Shown: positions 27,644 to 36,697, counted from the first letter of the stretch. The stretch: 64,000 bases of DNA from Bifidobacterium breve DSM 20213 = JCM 1192 (GCF_001025175.1 NZ_AP012324.1:248001-312000); one strand, 5' to 3'. Made by a program: numbers and translations. Notes: generated by a model not told the origin, from the letters alone.

Positions 27644-29460
27644 CCAAGCCCACACGCACTACGCCGGAATCAGAGTCGACCCCGATTTCCAGCAGGGTCG
27701 ACCCTATTCTGACGCCTGCGAAAGTCGAACGTGAGGCGGCAGCGAACCGATCCGCCGACACGTCGGACACGCTCAAGCGGACCGTTGACAAGGCGACCCC
27801 CAGCGTATCCGACGAAACGCTGGCATTGTTCGGACGCAGGAACGATTTCGCCACGCGCTACCATCTGACGCGCCGTGGCAAGATCAAACGACTCGGGCAG
27901 ATCACCAGAATCGTCGAGCAATTTGACGTGCTGCACGGCCTGACTCCGGTCAAAATGCGCCTCATGTTCGAGGCGCTCGGCCCCACGTTCGTCAAAGTGG
28001 GCCAGATTCTGTCGATGCGCTCCGAGATTCTGCCGCAAAGCTTCTGCGACGAACTCGCCAAACTGCGCGCCGACGCCGACCCAATGCCGTATTCCACGGT
28101 GTTGGATGTGCTTGCCGCCGAATACGGGCGTCCCGCCGACGAGATGTTCGCGCATATCGACCCCAAGCCGTTGGGCTCTGCTTCACTGGCGCAAGTACAT
28201 CGCGCCACGCTGAAAACCGGTGAAGATGTGGCCATTAAAGTGCAGCGCCCGGGTGTGCGCGAAATCATGGCCCAGGACGTCTCCATCATGCGCTCCATAG
28301 CCAAGGCCGCCACTAAGGTGATTCGCACCTCACAGATCGTGGACCTGAAGGGCGTGGTCGAGGAGCTGTGGGACACCTTCGAATCGGAGACTGACTTTCT
28401 GATCGAGGCCCGCAATCTCGCCGAATTCAAGCGTTTCGCCGCCCGATTCAAATACATGGACTGCCCGACGGTGTACGCCGAACTGTGCACCGAGCATGTG
28501 GTGGTCATGGAGTACATCGACGGCATCTCCGTCTCCCACCCGGGCCAGCTCATCGACGCCGGTTATGACTTGAAGGAGATCGGCACCAAGCTCGTCGACA
28601 ATTACGCCACACAGATTCTCGACGACGGCTTCTTCCACGCCGACCCACATCCCGGCAATATCCTCATCCGGGGCGGCCAGATCGTACTTATCGACCTCGG
28701 TATGACCGGTCGGCTCGACCAGCGCACCCGTGCAGTCCTCAAAGAAATGATTTTCGCCGTCGCCAAACAGGATTCGCCCGCTCTGGCCGAGGGGCTGCTG
28801 CGATTTGCCGGCACCGAGGCCGATCCGGAGGACTATCCCGCGCTATTGGCCGATCTGGACGTGATCGTCAAGGAATTCGGCACCGTGGATCTGGCCGAAC
28901 TGGACATTGCCGCTTTCCTGACCGCACTGACGCAGATGGCCGGCCGCCACAACATCGAGGTGCCCAGTACGGTGACCACCGTCGGCCGCGCGTTGGTTAC
29001 GCTCGAAGGCTTACTGGACGAGTTCATTCCTGATGTGAATATGATCGAAATCATTTCCGACCATATCGCCACGTCGAAATCGCTGAAGAACGCCACCAAA
29101 GACGAGATCAAGTCGCTGGGCGTTGAGGGGCATCAGGCTTTGCATGCCACGCTCAGCACCATGACCGAACTCAAGACCGTGGCCCGTATGCTGACCCGTG
29201 GTCAGTTGCGTGTCAACATGGAACTGGTCGGCTCCGAAGAGCCGTTCCAGCTGCTTTCGGATATGGTGAATCGTCTGACGATGGCCCTGATTGTGGTCGG
29301 TTTGTTCGTTGGCTCGTCGATTGTCTACTACGCCGGCATGAAGCCGATTATCTTCGGCATTCCGGTCATCGGCTTCATGGGCTACGTCGTGGCCTTCGCC
29401 CTCGGCGTATGGATCGTCATCGACATCTACTTAAAGGGCCGCAAAACCAAGAAGCGGTAG
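27640..29460 (+). CDS. AarF/ABC1/UbiB-family protein kinase-like protein
   Basis: An atypical kinase of the ABC1/UbiB family, 606 residues. The domain contains the family's KxGQ motif in TFVKVGQILSMR (about residue 125), an A-rich loop plus DVAIKVQRPGV (about 197-207), DDGFFHADPHPGNILIRGGQ (about 327-346) and LIDLGMTGRL (about 350-359). The C-terminus has two transmembrane helices (about 548-570 and 578-598). UbiB proteins help isoprenoid-quinone metabolism in many bacteria. Bifidobacteria lack a respiratory chain, so the role here is open. It starts with GTG 27640, overlapping the small phasin-like gene. Confidence 0.88.
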   Translation: MTKPTRTTPESESTPISSRVDPILTPAKVEREAAANRSADTSDTLKRTVDKATPSVSDETLALFGRRNDFATRYHLTRRGKIKRLGQITRIVEQFDVLHGLTPVKMRLMFEALGPTFVKVGQILSMRSEILPQSFCDELAKLRADADPMPYSTVLDVLAAEYGRPADEMFAHIDPKPLGSASLAQVHRATLKTGEDVAIKVQRPGVREIMAQDVSIMRSIAKAATKVIRTSQIVDLKGVVEELWDTFESETDFLIEARNLAEFKRFAARFKYMDCPTVYAELCTEHVVVMEYIDGISVSHPGQLIDAGYDLKEIGTKLVDNYATQILDDGFFHADPHPGNILIRGGQIVLIDLGMTGRLDQRTRAVLKEMIFAVAKQDSPALAEGLLRFAGTEADPEDYPALLADLDVIVKEFGTVDLAELDIAAFLTALTQMAGRHNIEVPSTVTTVGRALVTLEGLLDEFIPDVNMIEIISDHIATSKSLKNATKDEIKSLGVEGHQALHATLSTMTELKTVARMLTRGQLRVNMELVGSEEPFQLLSDMVNRLTMALIVVGLFVGSSIVYYAGMKPIIFGIPVIGFMGYVVAFALGVWIVIDIYLKGRKTKKR

Positions 29461-29474
29461 GGTATCGATTGATA

Positions 29475-29728
29475 TCAGTCCAGCGGGAGGGTGGATTCGC
29501 GCTGGATAAGGCGGCAGGGTACGTAGTCGACACCGTGATGCGGGTTGCCGTCGATGGCATCGACCAAGTATCATGCCGCACGCCGTCCGATGGAACGCGC
29601 TGCTTGGTTTCTTCGCTAATGCGGGGCTTGTTGTGCAGTGCCTTGGACGCAGTGGCCAAAGAGACTCCCGCCAAGGCGGCAACGTCTTCGAGCTGTGCCG
29701 CGCGTCCGGTCAATGTCTGGGCCATCAT
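29475..29728 (-). pseudogene. LacI-family regulator remnant with internal deletion
   Basis: The N-terminus has the LacI helix-turn-helix LEDVAALAGVSLATASKALH, ending near KPRISEETKQRV. It is joined after about 35 residues to a typical LacI C-terminal end in another frame: AIDGNPHHGVDYVPCRLIQR followed by ESTLPLD and a TGA at 29475-29477. The ligand domain (about 250 residues) is missing and the two parts are out of frame, so no functional regulator is made. It is likely the former regulator of the sugar locus on its right. Confidence 0.85.
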
Positions 29729-29763
29729 GCCTCGATTCCTCGTGTGATCAACGGTGCCCCGAG

Positions 29764-29880
29764 GCTGGCGTCGTGGTTCTCCTGATCCCCTGCGCCATCC
29801 TGTTCCTCGCCTTGCGGAAGTACTACGTCAAGGGCTTTATGGCTGGGAGCCCGGTGGGCTCCCAACAAGCTCCAGGCTGA
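29764..29880 (+). pseudogene. Sugar ABC-transporter permease remnant (C-terminal end)
   Basis: The frame AGVVVLLIPCAILFLALRKY followed by YVKGFMAGS is the last transmembrane segment and C-terminal signature of a MalG-type permease. It is cut from the rest of the gene; the natural end is replaced by the dispersed repeat at 29845, which supplies the stop. A complete cluster would have a binding protein and permeases between the regulator and this gene. Confidence 0.75.
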
Positions 29881-29949
29881 GACGCGACAGCGTCGAAGCC
29901 AATATTGAGCCCGGCTGAAAGCCGGTCCTTAATTGCAGGGCCGGAGGCG
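29845..29949 (+). repeat. Dispersed repeat, copy 2
   Basis: Same element as 6605-6711: hairpin GGGAGCCCGGTGGGCTCCC at the left end, GAAGCCAATATTGAGCC, and CTTAATTGCAGGGCCGGAGG at the right end. It interrupts the permease remnant. Confidence 0.75.
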
Positions 29950-29982
29950 GTGCAGTGAAGGGCCTTAAGAACAAGGACAATC

Positions 29983-31947
29983 ATGAACGTTACAATCACT
30001 TCCCCGTTCTGGAAGCGGCGTCGCGACCAGATCGTCGAATCCGTCATCCCCTACCAGTGGTGAGTGATGAACGACGAAATCGACACCACAGTGCCCGACG
30101 ACCCGGCCGGCAACCAGCTGGCTGACAACAAAAGCCACGCGGTCGCCAATCTGAAGGTTGTCGCCGGCGAATTGGACGACGAATTCCACGGCATGGTGTT
30201 CCAGGATTCCGACGTCTACAAGTGGCTTGAGGAAGCCGCTTATGCGCTGGCCTACCATCCGGATCCCGAACTCAAGGCGCTGTGCGATCGCACGGTCAAT
30301 CTCATCGCCCGCGCTCAGCAGCCGGACGGCTACTTGGACACTCCGTATCAGGTCAAGTCCGGCGTATGGGCCGACCGCCCGCGCTTCAGCCTGATTCAGC
30401 AGAGCCACAAGATGTATGTGATGGGTCACTACATCGAGGCCGCCGTCGCCTACCATCAGGTGACCGGCAATGAGCAGGCCCTTGAGGTCGCCAAGAAGAT
30501 GGCCGACTGTCTGGACGCCAACTTCGGCCCCGAAGAAGGCAAGATTCACGGTGCCGACGGCCACCCGGAGATTGAGCTCGCCCTCGCCAAGCTGTATGAG
30601 GAGCCCGGCGAGAAGCGTTACCTGACGCTTTCCCGGTACCTCATCGACGTGCGCGGCCAGGATCCGCAGTTCTACGCCAAGCAGCTCAAGGCGTTGAACG
30701 GCGACAACATCTTCCCTGACCTCGGCTTCTACAAGCCCACCTACTTCCAGGCTGCCGAACCCGTGCGCGACCAGCAGACCGCGGACGGCCACGCCGTGCG
30801 CGTCGGCTACCTGTGCACCGGCGTGGCCCATGTAGGTCGGTTGCTCGGCGATCAGGGGCTGATCGACACCGCCAAGCGTTTCTGGAAGAACATCGTCACC
30901 CGTCGTATGTATGTCACCGGTGCAATCGGTTCCACCCACGTGGGCGAGTCGTTCACCTACGACTACGATCTGCCGAACGACACGATGTACGGTGAGACCT
31001 GTGCTTCCGTGGCTATGAGCATGTTCGCCCAGCAGATGCTCGACCTCGAGCCCAAGGGCGAATATGCCGACGTGCTGGAGAAGAAACTGTTCAACGGTTC
31101 CATTGCCGGCATCTCGCTTGACGGCAAGCAGTACTACTACGTCAACGCGCTGGAGACCACGCCTGACGGACTGGCCAACCCGGATCGCCACCACGTGCTG
31201 TCCCACCGCGTCGACTGGTTCGGCTGCGCCTGCTGCCCGACCAATATCGCCCAACTCATCGCTTCCGTGGACCGCTACATCTACACCGAGCGCGACGGTG
31301 GCAAGACCGTGCTCAGTCACCAGTTCATCACCAATAAGGCCGAGTTCGCTTCCGGACTCACGGTTGAACAGCGTTCGGACTTCCCATGGAACGGTCACGT
31401 GGAATACACGGTGAGCCTGCCCGCCAGCGCTACGGACAGCTCGGTCCGATTCGGACTGCGTATCCCCGGTTGGTCCTTGGGCTCTTATGCACTGACCGTC
31501 AATGGCAAGTCTGCCGTGGCTCAGCCTGAAGATGGCTTTGTGTATCTGATGGTCAACGCGGGCGATACGTTGGAGCTTGATATGTCCGTCAAGTTCGTGC
31601 GTGCCAACTCCCGAGTGCGTTCCGACGCCGGCCAGGTGGCCGTCATGCGCGGCCTGCTGGTCTACTGCGTCGAGCAGGCCGACAACCCCGGTGATCTGTG
31701 GAACTACCGTTTGGCCGATGGTGTTGATGCCGCTGCCGCTAAGACCGAGTTCCAGTCTGATTTGCTGGGCGGTGTGGATACCGTCTCGTTGCCGGCTGTG
31801 CGTGAGCAGGCTGATAGCGATGACGCCGCGCTATATGTGTCCGCCGACGTTGCGCCAGCCACTGAAGCAGTCATACTGACACTGGTGCCGTACTACTCAT
31901 GGGCCAACCGCGAGGTCGGCCAGATGAGGGTCTGGCTCAGACGATAA
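29983..31947 (+). pseudogene. hypBA1: Beta-L-arabinofuranosidase (GH127, HypBA1-like) with a nonsense codon 27
   Basis: HypBA1 releases L-arabinose from beta-arabino-oligosaccharides of hydroxyproline-rich plant glycoproteins. The ATG at 29983 opens MNVTITSPFWKRRRDQIVES and VIPYQW, then TGA at 30061-30063. The frame continues unbroken from there to 31947 with GH127 features: GETCASVAM (Glu and Cys zinc ligands) and WFGCACCPTN (Cys-Cys nucleophile region). As I recall B. longum HypBA1, the residue at this place is Gly27 (GGA), so one G-to-T change explains the stop. A GTG (30064) or ATG (30067) could start a 627-residue protein without the first 27 residues. I call it a pseudogene but keep that possibility open. 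Confidence 0.85.
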
Positions 31948-31978
31948 TTCTTACCCCTCTATTCTTCTTCCATTGGGT

Positions 31979-32016
31979 GAGCCTCCCACTGCTGAACAGC
32001 GGCGGGAGGCTTTCTC
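31979..32016 (+). terminator. Terminator after hypBA1
   Basis: GAGCCTCCC and GGGAGGCTTTCTC form a stem with a 16-nt loop, ending in a T-rich tail. Confidence 0.7.
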
Positions 32017-32061
32017 ATATGCGGGGTATGATGGGGTGTCGATTCACTGGGGAGAGCAATA

Positions 32062-32949
32062 ATGACGGCATATATGGATCACAAGGACCTCGCCAACGAG
32101 GTCATCGATCAATCGCGTGCACAGGAGATCACGGACGGCGTGCATCGGGTGCTTGATCGTATCGCTGCGGCCGAATCCATGGCCGGGCGGGAAGCTGGTT
32201 CGGTGCAGCTCTTGGCCGCCACCAAAACGCGTGACGTTGGCGAGATCATGGCCGCGATTAGTGCCGGTATCCATCTCATCGGCGAGAATCGGCCGCAGGA
32301 GGTTACGGTCAAGGCTCCGGGATTGACGCGCTTGCTTTCGGAGCGTGGAATGTCGTTGGGCGTGATTGGCGGGGCTGGGGCTTTCAACGGCGCAGCGGCG
32401 TCTGGCGCTGCGAACGGCGTCGGTGATTCCGATTCGACTGGTGCATCGGCCAATGCCGCGAATCATATTTCGTTCCATCTCATCGGCCAATTGCAGGCCA
32501 ATAAAATCGGCAAAGTGCTGCCGGTGGTGAACACCATCGAATCGGTGGATTCCATCGAACTGGCGGAGAAGATTGCGCGCCGCGCCACCATGCGCGGCAT
32601 CACGGTCGGAGTGCTGCTGGAGGTCAACGAATCCGGCGAGGAATCCAAGTCGGGGTGTGCTCCGAGCCATGCCATCGATTTGGCGCAGCGTATCGGTGCC
32701 ATGGGCGGCCTTGAATTGCAGGGACTGATGACCATCGGCGCCCATGTGGACGACGAACGTGCCATTCGTGCGGGCTTTGCGCATCTGCGCCGTACCCGTG
32801 ACCAGATTCTGGCCTCCGGTGCAGAAGGCACTGCCAGCTGTAAGGAGCTTTCCATGGGCATGACCCACGATATGGCCTATGCCATCGAAGAGGGCTCCAC
32901 CATCGTGCGCGTCGGCACCGCCATCTTCGGCGAACGCGCCTTTATCTGA
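32062..32949 (+). CDS. yggS: YggS-family PLP-binding protein
   Basis: A cytoplasmic protein (295 residues) that binds pyridoxal phosphate and helps balance the free cofactor and amino-acid pools. The PLP lysine is expected in LLAATKTRD (about residues 50-58), and HLIGENRPQEV (about 72-82) plus the C-terminal LSMGMTHDM (about 269-277) are family signatures. Residues about 100-133 are an Ala/Gly/Ser-rich insertion, beginning IGGAGAFNGAAASG, which homologues usually lack. The downstream gap holds an elaborate palindromic repeat and then the convergent prs gene. Confidence 0.9.
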   Translation: MTAYMDHKDLANEVIDQSRAQEITDGVHRVLDRIAAAESMAGREAGSVQLLAATKTRDVGEIMAAISAGIHLIGENRPQEVTVKAPGLTRLLSERGMSLGVIGGAGAFNGAAASGAANGVGDSDSTGASANAANHISFHLIGQLQANKIGKVLPVVNTIESVDSIELAEKIARRATMRGITVGVLLEVNESGEESKSGCAPSHAIDLAQRIGAMGGLELQGLMTIGAHVDDERAIRAGFAHLRRTRDQILASGAEGTASCKELSMGMTHDMAYAIEEGSTIVRVGTAIFGERAFI

Positions 32950-32971
32950 GGTATTTAGTTTTATTTGTCTG

Positions 32972-33145
32972 TTAGCGACAGAATTTTAGGAAAGAATCGG
33001 CTTCGTCCTGAAATCCTGTCGCTGACTTCGTCTTAGTGACAGGATTTCCGGAAATGAGTCCACTCTTCCTGAAATCCTGTCGCTCAGTTGTGCTCAGTGA
33101 CAGGATTTCAGGAAGAGTGGGCTCATTTCCTAAATTTCTGTCGCT
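32972..33145. repeat. Nested palindromic repeat of a TCCTGAAATCCTGTCGCT unit
   Basis: Six related copies of an AGCGACAGGATTTCAGGA unit lie in alternating orientation. The outer pair TTAGCGACAGAATTTTAGGA (32972) and TCCTAAATTTCTGTCGCTAA is mirrored at the ends, and inside it a near-perfect 37-bp stem (33050-33129) pairs a GGAAATGAG...TCCTGAAATCCTGTC arm with its complement. It lies between convergent yggS and prs. Confidence 0.85.
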
Positions 33146-33237
33146 AAGAGGAGCTGGTAATACAAATAAGGTGTCGCGATACATAGAAAAGGTCGTCGCA
33201 ATCAAGTGACGACCTTATGAATATCGAAATAGAGCAA

Positions 33238-34251
33238 TCACGCGTAGATATTGCGCGGACGCATGTCCTCGGGAAGCCCCTCCAGCAGAATCGCCACGGA
33301 ACCTTCCTCGAACACGGAACGGATACCGGCGGCCAGCAGAGGCGCGCAAGACAGCACGGTCATATTCGGCAGACGCTTTTCCTCGGGAATCGGCACGGTA
33401 TCCATGAACACGATTTCATGAGCGCCGCAACGAGACAGCCGTTCCACAGCCGGGCCGGAGAGCAAGCCATGGGTGGCGACCAGCGTCACCGACTTGGCGC
33501 CGGATTCGTTCAGGGTGCGCACGGCCTCGCAAATAGTGCCGGCGGTGTCGACCATATCGTCGATCACCACACAATCGCGACCGTCGACATCACCGATGAT
33601 GCCGTGTGCCTCGGCGTGGTTCGGACGGGTGATGTCGCGCTGCTTATGGATAAAGGCCAGCGGCAGGTTGCCCAACTTGGCGGCCCACTGCTCGGACACC
33701 TTGATACGGCCGGCATCAGGGGAGACGATGGTGGTGTTGTTCAGGTCAATGGCGGAACGTACATAGTCAAGCAGCACCGGCATGGCGGTCAGATGGTCGA
33801 CCGGGCCATCGAAGAAGCCCTGCTCTTGGGCGGCATGCAGATCAACCGTCATAATGCGGTCAGCGCCGGCGGAACGGAACAGGTCAAAAATCAGGCGAGC
33901 GGTGATGGGCTCGCGGCCGCGGTGCTTCTTGTCTTGACGAGAATAGCCAAGGAACGGGGCCACCACGGTAATCGACTTGGCGGAGGCGCGCTTCAAAGCG
34001 TCGATCATGATGAGCTGTTCCATGATCCACTTGTTGATATCGCCCGAATGGCACTGCAGCACGAACACGTCCGCACCGCGCACCGGCTCGGTGAACCGCA
34101 CGTACATCTCACCGTTGGCAAAGTCGTAAGCGGTGGTCTCGAGAACCTCAGTGCCCAGGCATTCGGCCACTTTCTCGGCCAGCTCGGGGTAGGCGCGGCC
34201 CGTGACCAAAACGAGTCGTTTATCCGGAGTGCCTTCAAGAATTGCCGACAT
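33238..34251 (-). CDS. prs: Ribose-phosphate pyrophosphokinase
   Basis: PRPP synthetase makes phosphoribosyl pyrophosphate from ribose 5-phosphate and ATP, feeding nucleotide, His and Trp synthesis. The protein has 337 residues. Key signatures are the flexible loop with FLGYSRQDKKHRGREPITA (about residues 100-118), the HAAQEQGFFDGPVDHL region (about 139-154) and the PRPP-binding loop CVVIDDMVDTAGTICEA (about 230-246). It is divergent from the rpsF operon. The reported length and motif order match the class I enzyme. Confidence 0.95.
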   Translation of the reverse strand: MSAILEGTPDKRLVLVTGRAYPELAEKVAECLGTEVLETTAYDFANGEMYVRFTEPVRGADVFVLQCHSGDINKWIMEQLIMIDALKRASAKSITVVAPFLGYSRQDKKHRGREPITARLIFDLFRSAGADRIMTVDLHAAQEQGFFDGPVDHLTAMPVLLDYVRSAIDLNNTTIVSPDAGRIKVSEQWAAKLGNLPLAFIHKQRDITRPNHAEAHGIIGDVDGRDCVVIDDMVDTAGTICEAVRTLNESGAKSVTLVATHGLLSGPAVERLSRCGAHEIVFMDTVPIPEEKRLPNMTVLSCAPLLAAGIRSVFEEGSVAILLEGLPEDMRPRNIYA

Positions 34252-34458
34252 GCTTTCGCATCCTTTTGTGTTGCAGTGTTTTTAGCCTTAACCAGTGTAC
34301 TAGCACCCCACCGCAGCGCGTGCCGTGAAGTGGGGCTGTGTTGTAAGAGTGCTGCAATCGTTGATGAACATGCGGCACTGTCTCGCCCTGACCATAGGAT
34401 AGGCAAGTTGCTCACAGGGTGGAGTGCATCTGCATCACCCTATGATTAACACGCATAC

Positions 34459-34509
34459 ACACTCCTGCCACGGAACGTCCGTGGCCGAATAGTCCGAAGG
34501 AGGTGGGTG
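34459..34509 (+). promoter_or_regulatory. rpsF leader structure that can pair with the ribosome site (S6:S18-type candidate)
   Basis: GCCACGGA and TCCGTGGC (34467-34485) form an 8-bp hairpin with a 3-nt loop. The flanking CACACTCCT (34458-34466) can pair with the ribosome site AGGAGGTGGGTG (34498-34509), leaving CCGAA nearby. Known S6:S18 leaders use this arrangement for autogenous control. Confidence 0.4.
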
Positions 34510-34800
34510 ATGTCTGCGCACAAGTACGAACTGATGTTCATCGCCGATCCTGAGCTGGATGAGCGCGGTCTGAAGAAGCTGACCGAGCAGTATCTGGAAC
34601 TCGTCACCAAGGAAGGCGGTTCTTTCGATGAGCCCGATTACTGGGGCCGTCGCAAGCTCGCCTATGAGATTGCCGGTAAGACTGAAGGCAACTACGTCGT
34701 GGTGAAGTACACCGCCGAGCCCGCTACCAGCGATGAGCTTGACCGTGTTCTTAACCTCAACGAATCCGTGATCCGTACGAAGATTCTTCGTAAGGGCTGA
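34510..34800 (+). CDS. rpsF: 30S ribosomal protein S6
   Basis: S6 binds the 16S rRNA platform together with S18. The 96-residue protein begins MSAHKYELMFIADPELDERG and has the YWGRRKLAYEIAGKTEGNYV core. The first ATG (34510) is three bases after a GTG at 34507; AGGAGGTG precedes both. It opens the rpsF-ssb-rpsR-rplI operon, conserved across bacteria and in this order here. Confidence 0.97.
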   Translation: MSAHKYELMFIADPELDERGLKKLTEQYLELVTKEGGSFDEPDYWGRRKLAYEIAGKTEGNYVVVKYTAEPATSDELDRVLNLNESVIRTKILRKG

Positions 34801-34848
34801 ATTAAGCGTTAAGTCAGCTGAATAGCTGGTAAGTAAGAAGGCAATGGC

Positions 34849-35493
34849 ATGGCAGGCGAAACGATTATTACCGTAGTCGGTAACCTTACCCGCGATCCTG
34901 AGCTGCGTACTATTGGCAGCGGTTCCACTGTGGTGAACTTCACCATTGCGGCTTCCACTCGTCAGTACAACCGCAACACGAATCAGTGGGAGGACGGCGA
35001 TACGCTGTTCATGAACTGCTCGGCTTGGGATGGTCGTACTTCGTCGTTGGCCTCCAACATCGCCAACAGTCTGTCCAAGGGCATGCGCGTTATCGCGCAG
35101 GGTCGCTTGACCCAGCGTTCCTACCAGGCCCAAGATGGTACCCAGCGCACGGTTGTTGAGCTGCGAGTCGATGAAATCGGCCCGTCTCTGACTCGTGCCA
35201 CTGCACAGGTGACCCGTCAGGCTAGCCAGGGCGGCTTCCAGGGTCGTTCCAACGGCGGCTTCCAAGGTGGCCAGCAGCCCGGTCAGGGCTACGGCAACCA
35301 GGGTGGCTATCAGGGCGGTTATCAGGGTGGCGCTGGATATTCCCAGCAGTCTGCCCCGTCCAACCCGGCCGCACAGTCCGCTCCGGCAACTGATCCGTGG
35401 AGCAACGCCGGCTCCTCTGATTCCGGCAGCTTCTCCACGTTCGGCGCTTCCTCCGATTTCGGTGGCGGTGACGATTCCGATCCGGAGTTCTGA
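34849..35493 (+). CDS. ssb: Single-stranded DNA-binding protein
   Basis: SSB coats single-stranded DNA in replication and repair. The OB fold fills residues 1-115 ([20 protein letters not shown] at the start, [20 protein letters not shown] in the middle). The linker (about 120-200) is rich in Gly and Gln (repeats of GGYQGG and similar), and the C-terminus ends DDSDPEF, a variation on the acidic DDDIPF tip that recruits partner proteins. It lies between rpsF and rpsR, the usual place in this operon. Length is 214 residues. Confidence 0.96.
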   Translation: MAGETIITVVGNLTRDPELRTIGSGSTVVNFTIAASTRQYNRNTNQWEDGDTLFMNCSAWDGRTSSLASNIANSLSKGMRVIAQGRLTQRSYQAQDGTQRTVVELRVDEIGPSLTRATAQVTRQASQGGFQGRSNGGFQGGQQPGQGYGNQGGYQGGYQGGAGYSQQSAPSNPAAQSAPATDPWSNAGSSDSGSFSTFGASSDFGGGDDSDPEF

Positions 35494-35550
35494 TCGATAC
35501 TTACCCGCTGATTAGCAGCAATCAATATCAAGATTTACAAGGAGAACATC

Positions 35551-35799
35551 ATGTCACGTAAGAGGCCGCAACCGCCGGTCAAGCCGTTCAAGAAGAAGCC
35601 GAACCCCTTGAAGGCCGCCAAGATCACCGAGATCGATTACAAGGACGTTGCGCTGCTGCGCAAGTTCATCTCCGATCGCGGCAAGATCCGTTCCCGTCGT
35701 ATCACCGGTGTGACCGTTCAGGAGCAGCGCGAACTCTCGAAGGCTATCAAGAACGCCCGCGAGATGGCTCTGCTGCCGTACGCCACCTCGGGTCGCTGA
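35551..35799 (+). CDS. rpsR: 30S ribosomal protein S18
   Basis: S18 (82 residues) contains the signature [19 protein letters not shown], then [20 protein letters not shown] and ends [15 protein letters not shown]. It sits in the rpsF-ssb-rpsR-rplI operon. An AAGGAG ribosome site precedes the ATG. Confidence 0.97.
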   Translation: MSRKRPQPPVKPFKKKPNPLKAAKITEIDYKDVALLRKFISDRGKIRSRRITGVTVQEQRELSKAIKNAREMALLPYATSGR

Positions 35800-35818
35800 G
35801 TTAGGGAGGCTTTGAACA

Positions 35819-36265
35819 ATGGCTGAAACTAAGGTTATTCTTACCCAGACCGTGGCCAACCTGGGCCACTCCGGTGACGTCGTCGACGTCAAGTCCGGTT
35901 ACGCTCGCAACTACCTGTTCCCGCAGGGCCTGGCTTTCGCCTGGACCAAGGGTGCTGAGGCTCAGATTACCGCTATGAAGCGCGCTCGTCTGGCCAAGGC
36001 CGTTGCTACCCGTGAGGAAGCTATTGCCGCCAAGGACGCTATCGAGGGCACTACCGTCGAGATCGCCGCCAAGGTGTCCGAGTCCGGCAAGCTGTTCGGT
36101 GGTATTTCCAACGAGGCTATCGCCATCGCTCTGTCCGACAAGGCTCCGGTGAACCCGAAGTCCATCGAGGTCGAGACCATCAAGACCACCGGCGATTTCC
36201 CCGCCAAGGTGGCCCTCCACCCGGAGATTACCGCTTCCTTCTTCGTGAAGGTAGTGGCCGAGTGA
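35819..36265 (+). CDS. rplI: 50S ribosomal protein L9
   Basis: L9 binds 23S rRNA by its N-terminal domain, which reads [20 protein letters not shown] and [14 protein letters not shown] long helix and a C-terminal RNA-binding domain follow. The length is 148 residues, as in other bacteria. It is the last gene of the operon and is followed by a rho-independent terminator at about 36322-36356. Confidence 0.97.
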   Translation: MAETKVILTQTVANLGHSGDVVDVKSGYARNYLFPQGLAFAWTKGAEAQITAMKRARLAKAVATREEAIAAKDAIEGTTVEIAAKVSESGKLFGGISNEAIAIALSDKAPVNPKSIEVETIKTTGDFPAKVALHPEITASFFVKVVAE

Positions 36266-36321
36266 GCTATTCCGGCCTTGCGCTGGAATCTTTCAGACTG
36301 ACAGTCTGAGCTTAAGCATTG

Positions 36322-36356
36322 AACCCCGTGCGGCGATTGCCGTGCGGGGTTTTTCG
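36322..36356 (+). terminator. Rho-independent terminator after rplI
   Basis: AACCCCG and CGGGGTT close a GC-rich stem followed by TTTTT. Confidence 0.88.
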
Positions 36357-36493
36357 TGAATTGCGGCAAGTTTTTTCGATGGTGTGCTGATTGATAATCG
36401 GCTCGTCTACACGCGACACGCCGAAGCTTGCGAGAGTCTCAGATTTGAGTATATTTATCACCTGTTGCATGAAACACTGCAGCGACTAACCAA

Positions 36494-36567
36494 GCCCCTG
36501 TAGCTCAGTTGGTTAGAGCAGCTGACTCTTAATCAGCGTGTCCAGGGTTCGAATCCCTGCGGGGGCA
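36494..36567 (+). tRNA. tRNA-Lys (anticodon CTT), island attachment site
   Basis: The 74-nt cloverleaf has acceptor GCCCCTG/CGGGGGC, anticodon stem GCTGA/TCAGC around loop CTCTTAA (CTT), and T arm with GGTTCGAATCC. Discriminator A, CCA not encoded. Positions 36531-36564 recur at 47157-47190. Confidence 0.95.
36531..36564 (+). other. attL: tRNA-side copy of the island attachment repeat
   Basis: A 34-bp stretch of the tRNA gene (AATCAGCGTGTCCAGGGTTC and on to CCCTGCGGGG) is identical to 47157-47190. The tRNA gene stays intact at this end, as is typical of integration into the 3' part of a tRNA. Confidence 0.85.
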
Positions 36568-36577
36568 CAGTTCGGAA

Positions 36578-36610
36578 GGCTCCGGTCGATTATCGGCCGG
36601 GGTCTTTTTG
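36578..36610 (+). terminator. Terminator after tRNA-Lys
   Basis: CCGGTCGAT and ATCGGCCGG form a stem followed by a T-run (TCTTTTTG). Confidence 0.75.
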
Positions 36611-36697
36611 TTTTCCGGCTTAATTCTGCTGATGAAATCCTCATCCTGGCGATAGTAGGTATCGTCGGTCAGATCGCTAATGGTTACGCCGAGTTCT
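36600..36697 (-). pseudogene. Regulator-like remnant cut by the IS256-type element
   Basis: On the minus strand the frame GVTISDLTDDTYYR resembles the end of an XRE-type helix-turn-helix. Joining 36697 to 38327 across the insertion sequence restores a longer frame, MYLAAKELGVTISDLT. An upstream stop and an ISL3 remnant cut it further, so it was already damaged before the insertion. Confidence 0.4.

Noticed and set aside
29683..29728. Functional LacI regulator
   Set aside because: The frame has an HTH but runs out of its own domain after about 35 residues and the C-terminal end lies in another frame.
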